This document shows positions 1-8,504 of a DNA stretch of 64,000 nucleotides, piece after piece. Made by a program: the position numbers and the translations under genes. The first letter of the stretch is position 1, and the number at the start of each line of letters is the position of its first letter. Origin of the DNA: JAFGXF01 sp963732595 (GTDB lineage: Bacteria; Chloroflexota; Anaerolineae; Anaerolineales; Anaerolineaceae); NCBI GenBank assembly GCA_963732595.1, contig CAVSZZ010000002.1, positions 372,001 through 436,000 on the forward strand, in the 5' to 3' direction. The notes under the pieces were generated by a model. The model did not search any database, was not told the DNA's origin, and was given only the letters and a program-made list of their open reading frames with translations.

Positions 1-537
1 GCTGAATCGATCTCCATGGCAGCAGTGGCTTATACCTCAACCCTGGCAGACGCTGATTATTATGAAGCCGAGCGGGCACGTGAGTTTCGCCACATCACAG
101 AGGTCCCCCGTTTGGAAAAGAATGAGGTTCGTGATATCTATCAAAAAAAAGGCTTCAATGGAGATCTTCTGGATCACATCGTCGAGACGATCACTGCCAA
201 TGAGGATGTATGGGTAGCAGTCATGATGAGTGAGGAGCACCAACTGAATCCAACCGATCGCCGTCAGGCGTTTAGATCAGCCCTGGTGGTCGGTCTGGCA
301 GCCGTGATCGGATCATTGATCCCACTGGCACCGTTTGCTTTTCTTCCGGTTAATCAAAGTATGTGGGTGGCAGTGGTCATTACTGCCCTGGTATTGTTCG
401 GAGTAGGCGCATACAAGGCACGAATAATGGTCGGACATCCAGGTAAAAGTGGCCTGGAGATGGCTTTGATCGGCACCTTGAGCGCCCTGGTTGGTTACGG
501 TGTGGGAGTCTTACTAAAGATTCCTCCAACGCCTTAA
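1..537 (+). CDS. VIT1/CCC1-type membrane transporter, C-terminal part
   Basis: The frame is open from the first base, so the gene starts upstream of the window. An internal ATG at 16 is not the likely start because the codons before it (AESIS-M) continue the family motif with the acidic, Ser-Met-rich stretch that follows TM2 in vacuolar iron transporter (VIT1/CCC1) proteins. A long charged cytoplasmic segment follows, equivalent to the metal-binding region, then three hydrophobic segments at about residues 88-110, 115-138 and 145-168 counted from the ATG. The family moves Fe(II) or Mn(II) across membranes; substrate cannot be read from this fragment. It ends 24 bp before the next gene in the same direction and may be co-transcribed with it. 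Confidence 0.75.
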   Translation, partial: AESISMAAVAYTSTLADADYYEAERAREFRHITEVPRLEKNEVRDIYQKKGFNGDLLDHIVETITANEDVWVAVMMSEEHQLNPTDRRQAFRSALVVGLAAVIGSLIPLAPFAFLPVNQSMWVAVVITALVLFGVGAYKARIMVGHPGKSGLEMALIGTLSALVGYGVGVLLKIPPTP

Positions 538-561
538 CCCTGGTATACGAAGGAGACGACA

Positions 562-1242
562 ATGAGCCCTTTAGCTGTTCTATTCCTTATGATCATTGCC
601 CCTGCTCTAGCCCTTTACCTGGCCCTGATCGGGTTTGAGACACTGGGAAGCAACCTTTTGGGGTGGTTCTTATTTGTTTTCGGCGTTGCCTACCCGGTTG
701 GAGGTGTGATCTATTATTTCATCCACCGCGAACCCTTCTGGAAGTCTGCTGGTAGCCGTAAACCTTCCCGGGATGAAAAGGGGGATAAGTCTTTCTGGCT
801 TATCCTGCCGGGATTTTTGATTGCTTTCTTTGCCCCCCCGCATGAATGGATGTTCATGACAGCTGTACTGCCACGCTCAATCGCAGCCCAAATCGCCGGG
901 CTGGTATTGATATTAATTGCGGTTGCACTACTCATCTGGGCCAGAGCTCATATCCGCGGACAGTACTCGGGGCATGTGGAAGTTCAGCCTGGCCACCGCT
1001 TGGTTACCACTGGTCCCTATCGTTACATCCGCCATCCCAGCTACTGCGGTATGCTGTTGATGTCACTCGGGGTGGTGGTCGGTTATGCGAGTTTGATTGG
1101 CCTGGCTGGCTGGGTTTTCCTATTACTACCCGGGATGGCTTACCGTATGCAGGTGGAGGAAAAACTTCTGCAGGTACAGCTTGGTGCCGAATACCAGGAA
1201 TATGCATCCCATACCAATAAACTCTTGCCAGGAATCTGGTGA
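562..1242 (+). CDS. Isoprenylcysteine carboxylmethyltransferase-like membrane methyltransferase (copy 1)
   Basis: This 226-aa protein has hydrophobic segments at about 1-25, 30-50, 74-92, 108-130 and 165-195. Near the C-terminus it carries the ICMT/PEMT-family signature: TTGPYRYIRHPSYCG, with the Arg-His-Pro that binds S-adenosylmethionine, then a Glu-rich tail (EEKLLQVQLGAEYQEY). Bacterial members methylate small lipophilic acceptors, phospholipid head groups or unknown substrates; they are not prenyl-protein methylases in general. The start ATG follows AAGGAGACGACA. It is the first of three paralogous members within 3 kb, with an SDR between the first and second, suggesting one operon acting on a lipid or small hydrophobic metabolite. 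The substrate is unknown. Confidence 0.8.
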   Translation: MSPLAVLFLMIIAPALALYLALIGFETLGSNLLGWFLFVFGVAYPVGGVIYYFIHREPFWKSAGSRKPSRDEKGDKSFWLILPGFLIAFFAPPHEWMFMTAVLPRSIAAQIAGLVLILIAVALLIWARAHIRGQYSGHVEVQPGHRLVTTGPYRYIRHPSYCGMLLMSLGVVVGYASLIGLAGWVFLLLPGMAYRMQVEEKLLQVQLGAEYQEYASHTNKLLPGIW

Positions 1243-1306
1243 TTCGTTACGGAATTGGTGATCAAATTATTTATTTCAGCACCATGAGGAACAGGAGAAG
1301 GGTGTC

Positions 1307-2158
1307 ATGAAAAAAGCTGTGTTCAGGGATCAAGTTGTCATCGTTACCGGGGCTTCTGCCGGAATCGGGCGTGCGCTGGCACTACAATTGGCTTCACAAG
1401 GGGCCAATGTCGTCGTTGCAGCTCGACGAGCTGAGCGGTTGGAGCAACTGGCATCGGAATGCCGCCTGCTGGGCGGTCAAGCCCTGGTTGTGCCCATGGA
1501 TGTCAGTAACGAGAGCCAGTGCAAGGCGTTGGTGGATAAAACCATCGCTGTTTATGGCAAGCTGGATATGTTGATAAACAACGCTGGCCTGGCAGCCAGC
1601 GCTTTATTGGAGGATTTCCCCAATTTGGAATTGTTTCGACATACCATGGGGGTAAATTTCTATGGGGTGGTTTATTGTACTTACTTCGCTTTACCTCACC
1701 TTAAAAATACTCACGGGCGAATTGTAGCCATTTCAAGTACGGCGGGTAAAGCAGCCCTCCCCTATAACACACCCTATAGCGCCAGCAAATATGCGGTGCA
1801 TGGATTTTATGATGCGCTCCGTATGGAACTCAAACAACATGGGGTGAGTATTACGGTCATATGTCCTTCATGGGTGGCAACCGAGTTTCACGAGGCTCAA
1901 TTGGATAAAAATGGGACTCCACGTGGGGAAAGTGGTCGGGCATATTACACTAAAAGGACAATGACCAGTGAGCGTTGTGCGGACATCACACTGCGAGCAG
2001 CGGCCAGCCGGCGGCGGGAGGTATTAATGAGTCCTGGTCATCTGGCGACCTGGCTCAAATTGATCGCCCCCGGTCTGGTAGATTGGGTCACTATCAACAT
2101 CTTCCTTGGGTCAGCCATCAAGCGGGCCCGTGCCAATCAACTTGCACCAAAGGCGTAA
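1307..2158 (+). CDS. SDR-family NAD(P)-dependent oxidoreductase
   Basis: A 283-aa classical short-chain dehydrogenase/reductase. Visible elements are the glycine-rich cofactor loop TGASAGIG (14-21), an Ala-Arg-Arg cluster after beta-2 that favours NADP(H) over NAD(H), NNAG (91-94), catalytic Ser at about 144 and the YxxxK pair Y157/K161. The C-terminal extension (CPSWVATEFHEAQ and beyond) is typical of SDRs acting on lipid or sterol-like substrates. It lies between two ICMT-like methyltransferases in the same direction, so the enzymes may modify a common hydrophobic compound. A second, decayed relative of this gene is found at 34.1 kb in the window. Confidence 0.9.
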   Translation: MKKAVFRDQVVIVTGASAGIGRALALQLASQGANVVVAARRAERLEQLASECRLLGGQALVVPMDVSNESQCKALVDKTIAVYGKLDMLINNAGLAASALLEDFPNLELFRHTMGVNFYGVVYCTYFALPHLKNTHGRIVAISSTAGKAALPYNTPYSASKYAVHGFYDALRMELKQHGVSITVICPSWVATEFHEAQLDKNGTPRGESGRAYYTKRTMTSERCADITLRAAASRRREVLMSPGHLATWLKLIAPGLVDWVTINIFLGSAIKRARANQLAPKA

Positions 2159-2194
2159 ATCAAATTAGCCAATCCCGTGTGGGAGGAGTATGTC

Positions 2195-2815
2195 ATGATA
2201 ACCGAATCGACATTCCGTCTGGCATTCGCAATTTTGATCATGTTGCTTTTTGTTATGCGAGTCTTTTTTATGATCAAAGTTCGCCTATCGGGTGGAAAAT
2301 TGATACCCGATCGGAAGGCAGTCGAGCGTGAAGGCGGACGTGGTATTTTGATATTACGTATTGTATTCTTCTTCCTGCTGATCGCGTTCCTGGTGATGTG
2401 CATCATTCGCTCAAAGTGGATAGACGTATTTCTTATCAACCTGCCATCCTGGTTGCGCTGGCTCGGCTTTGGCCTTGGGTTTGCTGCCGTGCTTTTCTGG
2501 ACTTGGACACAAGTCACACTGGATACGCAGTGGTCAGCCCAACTTCAATTAACCCAGAACCATCATCTCATCACGACCGGACCCTATACACACATCCGTC
2601 ATCCACTTTATGCCAGTGTTTTTGGCTGGTGCGTCGTGCTTTCATTGTTGACCGCCAATTGGATTTTTATTGCGGTATGTGCGCTGTCAATCATCGGATT
2701 GTTGTGGCGCATTCCAAAAGAGGAACAAATGATGATTGACGCTTTTGGAGATGAATATAGAACTTACATGAAACATTCAGGAAGGATATTCCCTAAAATA
2801 AAAGGGATTGGGTAA
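2195..2815 (+). CDS. ICMT-like membrane methyltransferase (copy 2)
   Basis: Start chosen at ATG 2195, six bases after the strong ribosome site GGGAGGAG (2181-2188); the GTG at 2177 lies upstream of that site. The 206-aa product has about five hydrophobic segments and the family core ITTGPYTHIRHPLYASVF, including the SAM-binding Arg-His-Pro, then WRIPKEEQMMIDAFGDEYRTY, the conserved acidic tail. It belongs to the same family as the genes on either side but is clearly diverged from both. Its stop codon overlaps the next start (TAATG), indicating translational coupling. Substrate unknown. Confidence 0.8.
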   Translation: MITESTFRLAFAILIMLLFVMRVFFMIKVRLSGGKLIPDRKAVEREGGRGILILRIVFFFLLIAFLVMCIIRSKWIDVFLINLPSWLRWLGFGLGFAAVLFWTWTQVTLDTQWSAQLQLTQNHHLITTGPYTHIRHPLYASVFGWCVVLSLLTANWIFIAVCALSIIGLLWRIPKEEQMMIDAFGDEYRTYMKHSGRIFPKIKGIG

Positions 2816-3438
2816 TGTCCTTTTCGATTGGTGAGACCATCTTACGGTTAGGAGGAGGTTTTCTCGCGTATACCACGCTGGCAATTGTTTTCTACGGAAT
2901 CTGGCGCGGAACGCGTCGCCCTGCAGGGCGGACAAGTGGGCGTGCAGCTGGCTGGTTGCACTCGGCGATGTTCTACGCCATTGCTGTCGCCGGTTTCCTG
3001 GCTTTTTCGATCTATTTCTGGAAGCCCCTGTCGCTGGATCTACCGCCGGGAATCGACCTGGCGCTGCTCGTCGCCGGCAGCCTGGTCTACTTCCCAGGGA
3101 TTGCCTTCCTGCTTTGGGCACGGCTCACGATGGGGAAGATGTACTTCGTCTCGACCAGTTTCGGCGCCCAATTATACGCAGACCACCGACTGGTGACAAA
3201 GGGCCCATTTGCCATTGTCCGGCACCCGATGTACCTCGGGCTGATCGCTGCCGCCCCGGGCAGCCTGCTGCTTTATCAAACCTGGACAGCCCTGGCTTAC
3301 GCCCTGTTCGCGCCCTTCGTCCTACGACGCGCTCACCGCGAGGAACAGGTCCTGGCGGCCGAGTTCGGGGAAGAATGGCAGGAGTACTGCAATCGCGTCC
3401 CTGGTTTTTTTCCACATTTGAGAAGGAAGTCGAAATAA
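2815..3438 (+). CDS. ICMT-like membrane methyltransferase (copy 3)
   Basis: A 207-aa multi-pass protein translated from an ATG that overlaps the preceding stop by one base. Hydrophobic segments lie at about 9-28, 44-66, 78-100 and 145-170. The SAM-binding signature is VTKGPFAIVRHPMYLGLI, followed by HREEQVLAAEFGEEWQEY. Base composition is more GC-rich than in the two upstream paralogues, so the trio may not be a simple recent triplication. It is probably the last gene of the operon, because no gene follows in this direction for about 2 kb. Confidence 0.8.
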   Translation: MSFSIGETILRLGGGFLAYTTLAIVFYGIWRGTRRPAGRTSGRAAGWLHSAMFYAIAVAGFLAFSIYFWKPLSLDLPPGIDLALLVAGSLVYFPGIAFLLWARLTMGKMYFVSTSFGAQLYADHRLVTKGPFAIVRHPMYLGLIAAAPGSLLLYQTWTALAYALFAPFVLRRAHREEQVLAAEFGEEWQEYCNRVPGFFPHLRRKSK

Positions 3439-3754
3439 CGGATATCGGACTCCGAGGAGTTGCCCGGTCCTTGCTGGGATCTCTTTCCTGTCCTGTACCG
3501 TAATCATTCAGTGCGTTAGCCATCATCGAACGACTATGAGCCATGGAAGTATGTGCCGGCACAGTAGGCAGACTTGATTTCCAGATTGTGATACGCATCC
3601 ATCGATTCAATTGGACATGCAACCCTATTAATATCCACTTAAGCAGTACACAGATAAGTAACAGGCGGGTGATTATTAAATCATTACCGTTATGAAAATC
3701 AACCGGTGAATTTATCCACCTACTCGTTAGTTAGCCAATATCATCAGCAGATAA
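3439..3754. other. Intergenic region, no gene recognised
   Basis: The stretch separates the end of the methyltransferase operon from the convergent gene below 4.2 kb. Open frames here are antisense extensions of the methyltransferase gene with no protein-like pattern. No clear hairpin terminator was found. Confidence 0.5.
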
Positions 3755-4192
3755 TTACTCTTTTGGTGATATTTTCTTCCCGACCAGGTCACGCATCAGG
3801 CACCAGCCCCCAACTCCCAAAGCAACCAGTAACAGATCGTAGAGGACGATCATCCCAATCACCACGGGGAACCAGCCCTCGCCTGAGGTGCCATCGGCCA
3901 GACCGGTCACAACCGCCAGAGCCTGGCCGCCCACCAGCATCAAGACAGCCAGGATCAACGTCCAGCTGATCCATTTCACTTGCGAACGGGCGCGCAAGGC
4001 TGACCAGAGTAATAAGAATCCGCCAGCCAACGCAGCGATGAACAGCTCTGCAGGCATGAGGTAGTCAAAGCGAAAACCGCCCCCTCTGACCAGTGACATG
4101 ATTGCGAATATGACCGGTGCCAGGATGGTCAACCAGACCAGAACAAGGCCGGTGATTGCCAGTATCTTGGTGAACAGGTCCCTCTTTGCCAT
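3755..4192 (-). CDS. Small four-helix integral membrane protein of unknown function
   Basis: Start chosen at MAKRDLFTK because AAAGGAGA lies eight bases upstream; a longer frame exists but its extra N-terminus is basic and unlike a protein start. The 145-aa product has four hydrophobic segments at about 10-32, 45-63, 73-95 and 106-130 and a short charged C-tail (GKKISPKE). No conserved catalytic motif is visible and I do not recognise the family. It stands alone. Confidence 0.6.
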   Translation of the reverse strand: MAKRDLFTKILAITGLVLVWLTILAPVIFAIMSLVRGGGFRFDYLMPAELFIAALAGGFLLLWSALRARSQVKWISWTLILAVLMLVGGQALAVVTGLADGTSGEGWFPVVIGMIVLYDLLLVALGVGGWCLMRDLVGKKISPKE

Positions 4193-4390
4193 ACGTTTTC
4201 TCCTTTGTTTACGGTTTGTATTTGGTGTTTCACCAATTACGGTATTAAGCATACTGCACCGTATGCATTCGTTATGGAAGTAGATTACAAACCGTTATAT
4301 TAAGAGTATATAGGCATTTATCATCAAAGTCAACTGGAAAGTGGATCAAAAAGGTCCCATGGATGTGGTAATGGGAAAATCCAAGGATCA

Positions 4391-5218
4391 TCACGGACAG
4401 GTCTTTCGGAAGGCAGACAATGCACGATCTTTCAAAATCAGGCTGACGCCCGCTCGTGACGCCTGTCCGCAGGCTGCCTTAAAATCAACGCTCAGGTCGG
4501 TATATTCCGCAGCGAAGACGGGTTTGCCCATCGTGAGGAATGGGAGAATAGAATCGATCCATTCATAATAGTAGGCATCCTCAACGATGGCAAAATCGAA
4601 GAATGCCAGCGAATCCGTCACCATGTCGGGGGCATTCTTCAGTCCGATGCCCAATCCGCGGGCATGCGCTTCATCTGCCAGCCAGCGCGCATAGACCAGT
4701 TGATCTGCATATGTGAGTGGGAAACCGGTGTCAGCGTCGTATATTTCGATGTTGTCCGGCTCAACACCGTCAAAGCCTTTGGCCGCGCACAGGTCCAACC
4801 GGGCAATCATGATGGGTGCCAGCAGATCGACCCGCCGGATATCCAGCCATTTTTCACCCGGCCAACCTTCATACTTCTTACCTAAAATCACATCCGGGAA
4901 TTGGTCCGCATCCGGGCGCCAATCTTCGTAAGACCCGACCGAGATGTAACAGATGAGCTTCACCCCGCGGGCCTGCAGCACATCAATCGCCGCTTGATCC
5001 ACGTACAGATCGAGGTCATACACCTGCGCGTCGATGGAAGTATCCACTTCACCCTCCAACTGCCACTGCCAGGTCAGGCCGGGTTCGGGATGCCACCAAT
5101 CGGAACCCGGAGCTGGAGAGGTGGGAATAATGACATGGGAAGAATCACCGGCATTGCAGCCGGATAGCCCAAGAGTCACGATCAGCAAACAAATAAGTGG
5201 TTGGAAAAGTTTAAGCAT
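4391..5218 (-). CDS. GH114-type (endo-alpha-1,4-polygalactosaminidase / TM1410-like) lipoprotein
   Basis: Start chosen at MLKLFQPLICLL, which gives a lipoprotein signal peptide ending LGLSGC; the longer frame would bury it. The mature protein has a (beta/alpha)8-type pattern: WQWQLEG near the N-terminus, YDLDLYVDQ, VKLICYISVGSYEDWRPDADQFP, GFDGVEPDNIEIYD and LGIGLKNAP, all hallmarks of the GH114/TM1410 family, whose characterised members hydrolyse galactosaminogalactan. Acidic residues in DGVEPDN and VEDAYYYEW are candidate catalytic groups. The product should be anchored outside the cell membrane. It is isolated, with a divergent ATP-grasp gene next to it. Confidence 0.85.
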   Translation of the reverse strand: MLKLFQPLICLLIVTLGLSGCNAGDSSHVIIPTSPAPGSDWWHPEPGLTWQWQLEGEVDTSIDAQVYDLDLYVDQAAIDVLQARGVKLICYISVGSYEDWRPDADQFPDVILGKKYEGWPGEKWLDIRRVDLLAPIMIARLDLCAAKGFDGVEPDNIEIYDADTGFPLTYADQLVYARWLADEAHARGLGIGLKNAPDMVTDSLAFFDFAIVEDAYYYEWIDSILPFLTMGKPVFAAEYTDLSVDFKAACGQASRAGVSLILKDRALSAFRKTCP

Positions 5219-5589
5219 GTCTCTTGACTCAGTCTCTTTGAATATATCAGCTAAACATCCAAAAAAGTCATCTATCGGAAGTGTCCTTTTTCCCCCATTT
5301 ATAATATATAATCTTTTTACCAATGAACATATTACCTGGCACTACTGAACCAACATCCCGACACCCAGGTGTTCCTGATCGATCCGGTAAATACCGGACA
5401 GCGGGGCGACTCTGAGGATGGCAAGACTACCGTGAACAGTACGATGGGAATGCAATTTCCCACCGGAAAAAACCATTCTGCTGCACACAACGGAACGATC
5501 CGGTGTACGACTCATCACGCATCGATCCATCACGGGTATTCCATGATCAATCCATCAAGCGCGTGGAAACAATAAGGTACGACAACCGC
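5219..5589. other. Divergent intergenic region
   Basis: It lies between the GH114 lipoprotein (leftward) and the ATP-grasp gene (rightward) and should carry promoters for both. The section around 5290-5340 is AT-rich (TATAATATATAATC). No gene, repeat or clear operator recognised. Confidence 0.4.
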
Positions 5590-6648
5590 ATGGATAGAAT
5601 CATGGAGCATACCAATCCCAGCCTGCCGGTCATCCTCTTATACAATCTCGATCGGAGCTGGTCATCAACCGAAATTGCTGAGATCGATGGACTGGTCGGA
5701 CAATTATCAGAGGGTTTGGCAGGTGTCGGGCACCCCACCACCCCTGTCTGTCTGGAAGGTGCCAACCTGGAATCGTTGCTGTGTAAATTTGATTCGCGGG
5801 AATGGATCGTGCTCAATTGGTGCGAGGAGATTCCCGGGCTGCCACACAGCAGTCCGCTGGTCACCAGGCAACTTGATGCGCTGGGCTTTACATATACAGG
5901 CGCGGACTCACAGGCGTTGCAATTCTGTGATGACAAGCCCTGCGTAAAGGAACATCTGCGCCAGAACAACCTTCCCATTCCGAGCTGGCAGCTCTTCAGG
6001 ACTGCAGCTGAGCTGGATTGGGACTGCTTCCCCGCCATCGTCAAGCCAGCCTACGAACACTGCAGTATCGGCATCACACACGAAGCGGTCGTTCACAACC
6101 TGGTCGAGTTACAAAGACAGGTTGCCAGGACAATTGAAACTTACAAGGAACCTGTTTTGGTTGAAGACTTCATCGATGGCAGGGAGTTCCATGTGACCGT
6201 TGTCGGAAATGGCCGTTTGAAAATTCTCCCGGTGGCGGAGATGGATTTTTCCAGGATCGGCGAGGATTTCAGACGGGTTTGTACCTATGAATCAAAATTT
6301 GTGCCTGCATCCCAGGATTACCAGATGATCGAACTGCGCCTGCCCGCGCCGTTAACTGCATCGGAGCTGAAGCGATTGGAGGAGATTTCCATCGGGGCTT
6401 ATCGGGCGACCAATTGCCAGGATTACGCCCGCCTCGACATCCGTCAACGCGATGGACAATTCTATGTTCTGGATGTCAATCCCAATGCGGATATCAGCCC
6501 GGACACGAGCGTCGTACTGGCAGCCGAACTGGCCGGCTATTCATACGGTCAATTCGGCAGCCTGCTGGTCAACCTGGCTGCCCACCGGCATCCGACCCTG
6601 GCTTCTCATAAGACTCTAGAAACACTCAATCAAGACCATCTCGTATAG
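5590..6648 (+). CDS. D-alanine--D-alanine ligase-like ATP-grasp protein (copy 1)
   Basis: The longer frame begins at 5503, but similarity to the Ddl fold starts at PVILLYNLD, so MDRIMEH at 5590 is taken as start; 352 aa. Ddl-like features in order: the N-terminal Rossmann-like lobe with LNWCEEIPG; TGADSQALQFCDDKPCVKEHL, the lid joining the central domain; FPAIVKPAYEHCSIGI, with the ATP-binding Lys; VEDFIDGREFHVTVVG; and YARLDIRQRDGQFYVLDVNPNAD, the metal-binding Asp/Asn region. Some glycine-loop residues differ from true DdlB, so it may join other amino acids rather than make D-Ala-D-Ala. A second relative lies at 56.75 kb and neither is in a cell-wall operon. Confidence 0.8.
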   Translation: MDRIMEHTNPSLPVILLYNLDRSWSSTEIAEIDGLVGQLSEGLAGVGHPTTPVCLEGANLESLLCKFDSREWIVLNWCEEIPGLPHSSPLVTRQLDALGFTYTGADSQALQFCDDKPCVKEHLRQNNLPIPSWQLFRTAAELDWDCFPAIVKPAYEHCSIGITHEAVVHNLVELQRQVARTIETYKEPVLVEDFIDGREFHVTVVGNGRLKILPVAEMDFSRIGEDFRRVCTYESKFVPASQDYQMIELRLPAPLTASELKRLEEISIGAYRATNCQDYARLDIRQRDGQFYVLDVNPNADISPDTSVVLAAELAGYSYGQFGSLLVNLAAHRHPTLASHKTLETLNQDHLV

Positions 6649-6955
6649 AGCCACCCCATTACACATCAAGCATCTCATCCATGATCCGCCTGGCCACCAG
6701 GTGGAAGCGGGAGATGGGGAAGTTGGGCTGGTGCCAATAGACGGTACCTCGACATTACAGGTCTTCAATGTCAACACTAAAATGGAGATAAAAATGAAAG
6801 TCCGGACCTGGATATTCATTCCTGCTCGTCCTAAATACCTGTATTTATTTTATTAGTTGAACACCGGATCATTCTTTGCTCCAGCAAACCTCCAACGAGC
6901 GCTGGCGATGCCAGTTCCAAGATCCAATGATGTGTATTCGAATTAAAAGCTATTG
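6649..6955. other. Intergenic region between convergent genes
   Basis: About 300 bp with no convincing gene; a 67-codon leftward frame here has no conserved features or ribosome site. No perfect terminator hairpin was noticed. Confidence 0.4.
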
Positions 6956-8008
6956 TCACACGGAGAGCGTCTTTTTATGCTTGGTTCGAAAAGGACTCCC
7001 TCCCAGGTAGGCTGCAGCGATGAATCCCAGAATTGTCGGAAGCCAGAATGATATTAAACGATAACCTAAAATAACGACCACACTGACGGCATCCGGTACA
7101 TTGAGTGTATCGTACAAGGCCACCATGCTGCCCTCAACCACCCCCACGCCTCCCGGAATCATGAAAGCGATCCTCCCGAGGGTGATCGGTAGCCCATATC
7201 CCGCCAGCAGGATACCCGGACTAATGACATGACCGGCAGCGATAAAAAGACAATAAAGTGTCAGCATATCAAATACAACGTTAGCGATAGCCCCGAGGAC
7301 CAGACCCAACCAGGCTCGGTGGCGGATGGAATGCCATGCTTTGATAAACCTGTTCATTCCGGCAACGGCACTATCGGCATTAAAAGACCTGTGAAAGAGC
7401 TTGGCCCAATGATCGCCCACCCATGCCACCAAGTGACCGGCCAGGTTGGTGAAACGCAGGGCAACAACGACAAGCGCGATCAGCAGACTCAACAATAACA
7501 GGACGATCCCAAATTCGATCATCTGAGTCTTGCTCAGATCATGAAGCACCAATAAATAGATGCTCCCGATCAATGCCACTGACACCAAAACAACATCATT
7601 GAGCAGTGCCGGTAGTGTACCGGCCAATACTGCCGTATGGTTGTCGTGACTCTCCTGTCGCACCCAACCGAAAGTGGCTGCAGCGCCGGTCACCCAGCCC
7701 CCCGCCACAAGTCCAATACTGTAAGAAGCCAGAGTGATCAACGCCCCCCTGGCAACTGATAGTGCCTGCCGGTTGGATCTCAGGATCATATGCAGGACAT
7801 AACCACTACCCAGATAGCTGAGCACCTGGGATAAGATGGCCAGGCTTACCGCCCACCAGGTTAAATTACGCACAACCGACCAGGAGTGCGTCAAGGACGT
7901 GATCTGCGGAACAAGCAGGTGAACAGCCAATCCCAGAACGATGAGGATGGGCAGGTACCGCCAAACGTGGATCTTTCGAGTTGTCACGAACGATTGTATT
8001 TTAGTCAT
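6956..8008 (-). CDS. Flippase-like integral membrane protein (YbhN / lysylphosphatidylglycerol synthase TM region family)
   Basis: Start chosen at MTKIQSFVTTRKIHVWRYL; an in-frame ATG 42 bases upstream is possible. The 350-aa protein has about eight hydrophobic segments. Family markers are SIGLVAGGWVTGAAATFGWVRQE in the middle and GLPITLGRIAFMIPGGVGVVEGSM near the C-terminus; the PGGxGxxEG loop is diagnostic of the UPF0104/AglD-like superfamily. Such proteins move or recognise lipid-linked molecules, or supply the membrane part of MprF. No synthetase domain is attached here. It lies downstream of the carotenoid genes on the same strand, about 0.5 kb away, so a shared transcript is uncertain. 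Confidence 0.85.
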   Translation of the reverse strand: MTKIQSFVTTRKIHVWRYLPILIVLGLAVHLLVPQITSLTHSWSVVRNLTWWAVSLAILSQVLSYLGSGYVLHMILRSNRQALSVARGALITLASYSIGLVAGGWVTGAAATFGWVRQESHDNHTAVLAGTLPALLNDVVLVSVALIGSIYLLVLHDLSKTQMIEFGIVLLLLSLLIALVVVALRFTNLAGHLVAWVGDHWAKLFHRSFNADSAVAGMNRFIKAWHSIRHRAWLGLVLGAIANVVFDMLTLYCLFIAAGHVISPGILLAGYGLPITLGRIAFMIPGGVGVVEGSMVALYDTLNVPDAVSVVVILGYRLISFWLPTILGFIAAAYLGGSPFRTKHKKTLSV

Positions 8009-8504
8009 GAATCCATATCTGCCTGTAAAACCTGCTTTTTGTAATCCCAACCGAGAAGTATTTGTTTTCCGCGCTAAGCAGGCTCTGCATGATCGAACAT
8101 GAGCACTTTTTCAGAAATGAACCAAGGGGTCAGAATGCCTTGTGGATATCACCCGAATTATACCCAAACCTGGTCAGGCGTTTCATCGCCTCTGCATCTA
8201 CCAAATCCCCCGGTACACGATATCAATTCGTGAGACTGAAAATGACCAGCGGGGACTGTTAATGCAAATCCTAATATTGGATATCTCTTAGGGGGATTGG
8301 CCGGTTCGGTGCATATTAACTTCTGATTGTTCCCGATTATGAAATGAATATCCTCCCCAGACCATATCATGACGAGTAACAAGATTAAACCCCTAAACCT
8401 GTTCAATGGCTCCTTCAAGATAAATTGAACTTGTTGTGATCAACTTATCTACCAGGATATTCTTTGATGCAATCGAACGGTTTAATCAAAGATACTGAGA
8501 TTGC
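8009..8504. other. Intergenic region
   Basis: About 500 bp between the flippase-like gene and crtI, both leftward. It is AT-richer than its neighbours. It should hold the flippase promoter. No gene, tRNA or conserved repeat recognised. Confidence 0.4.

Noticed and set aside
2177..2194. GTG 2177 as the start of the second ICMT-like gene
   Set aside because: It lies before the ribosome site GGGAGGAG that is ideally placed for ATG 2195.
6616..6819. 67-codon leftward frame in an intergenic region
   Set aside because: No ribosome site, no conserved pattern, overlaps the end of the ATP-grasp gene.
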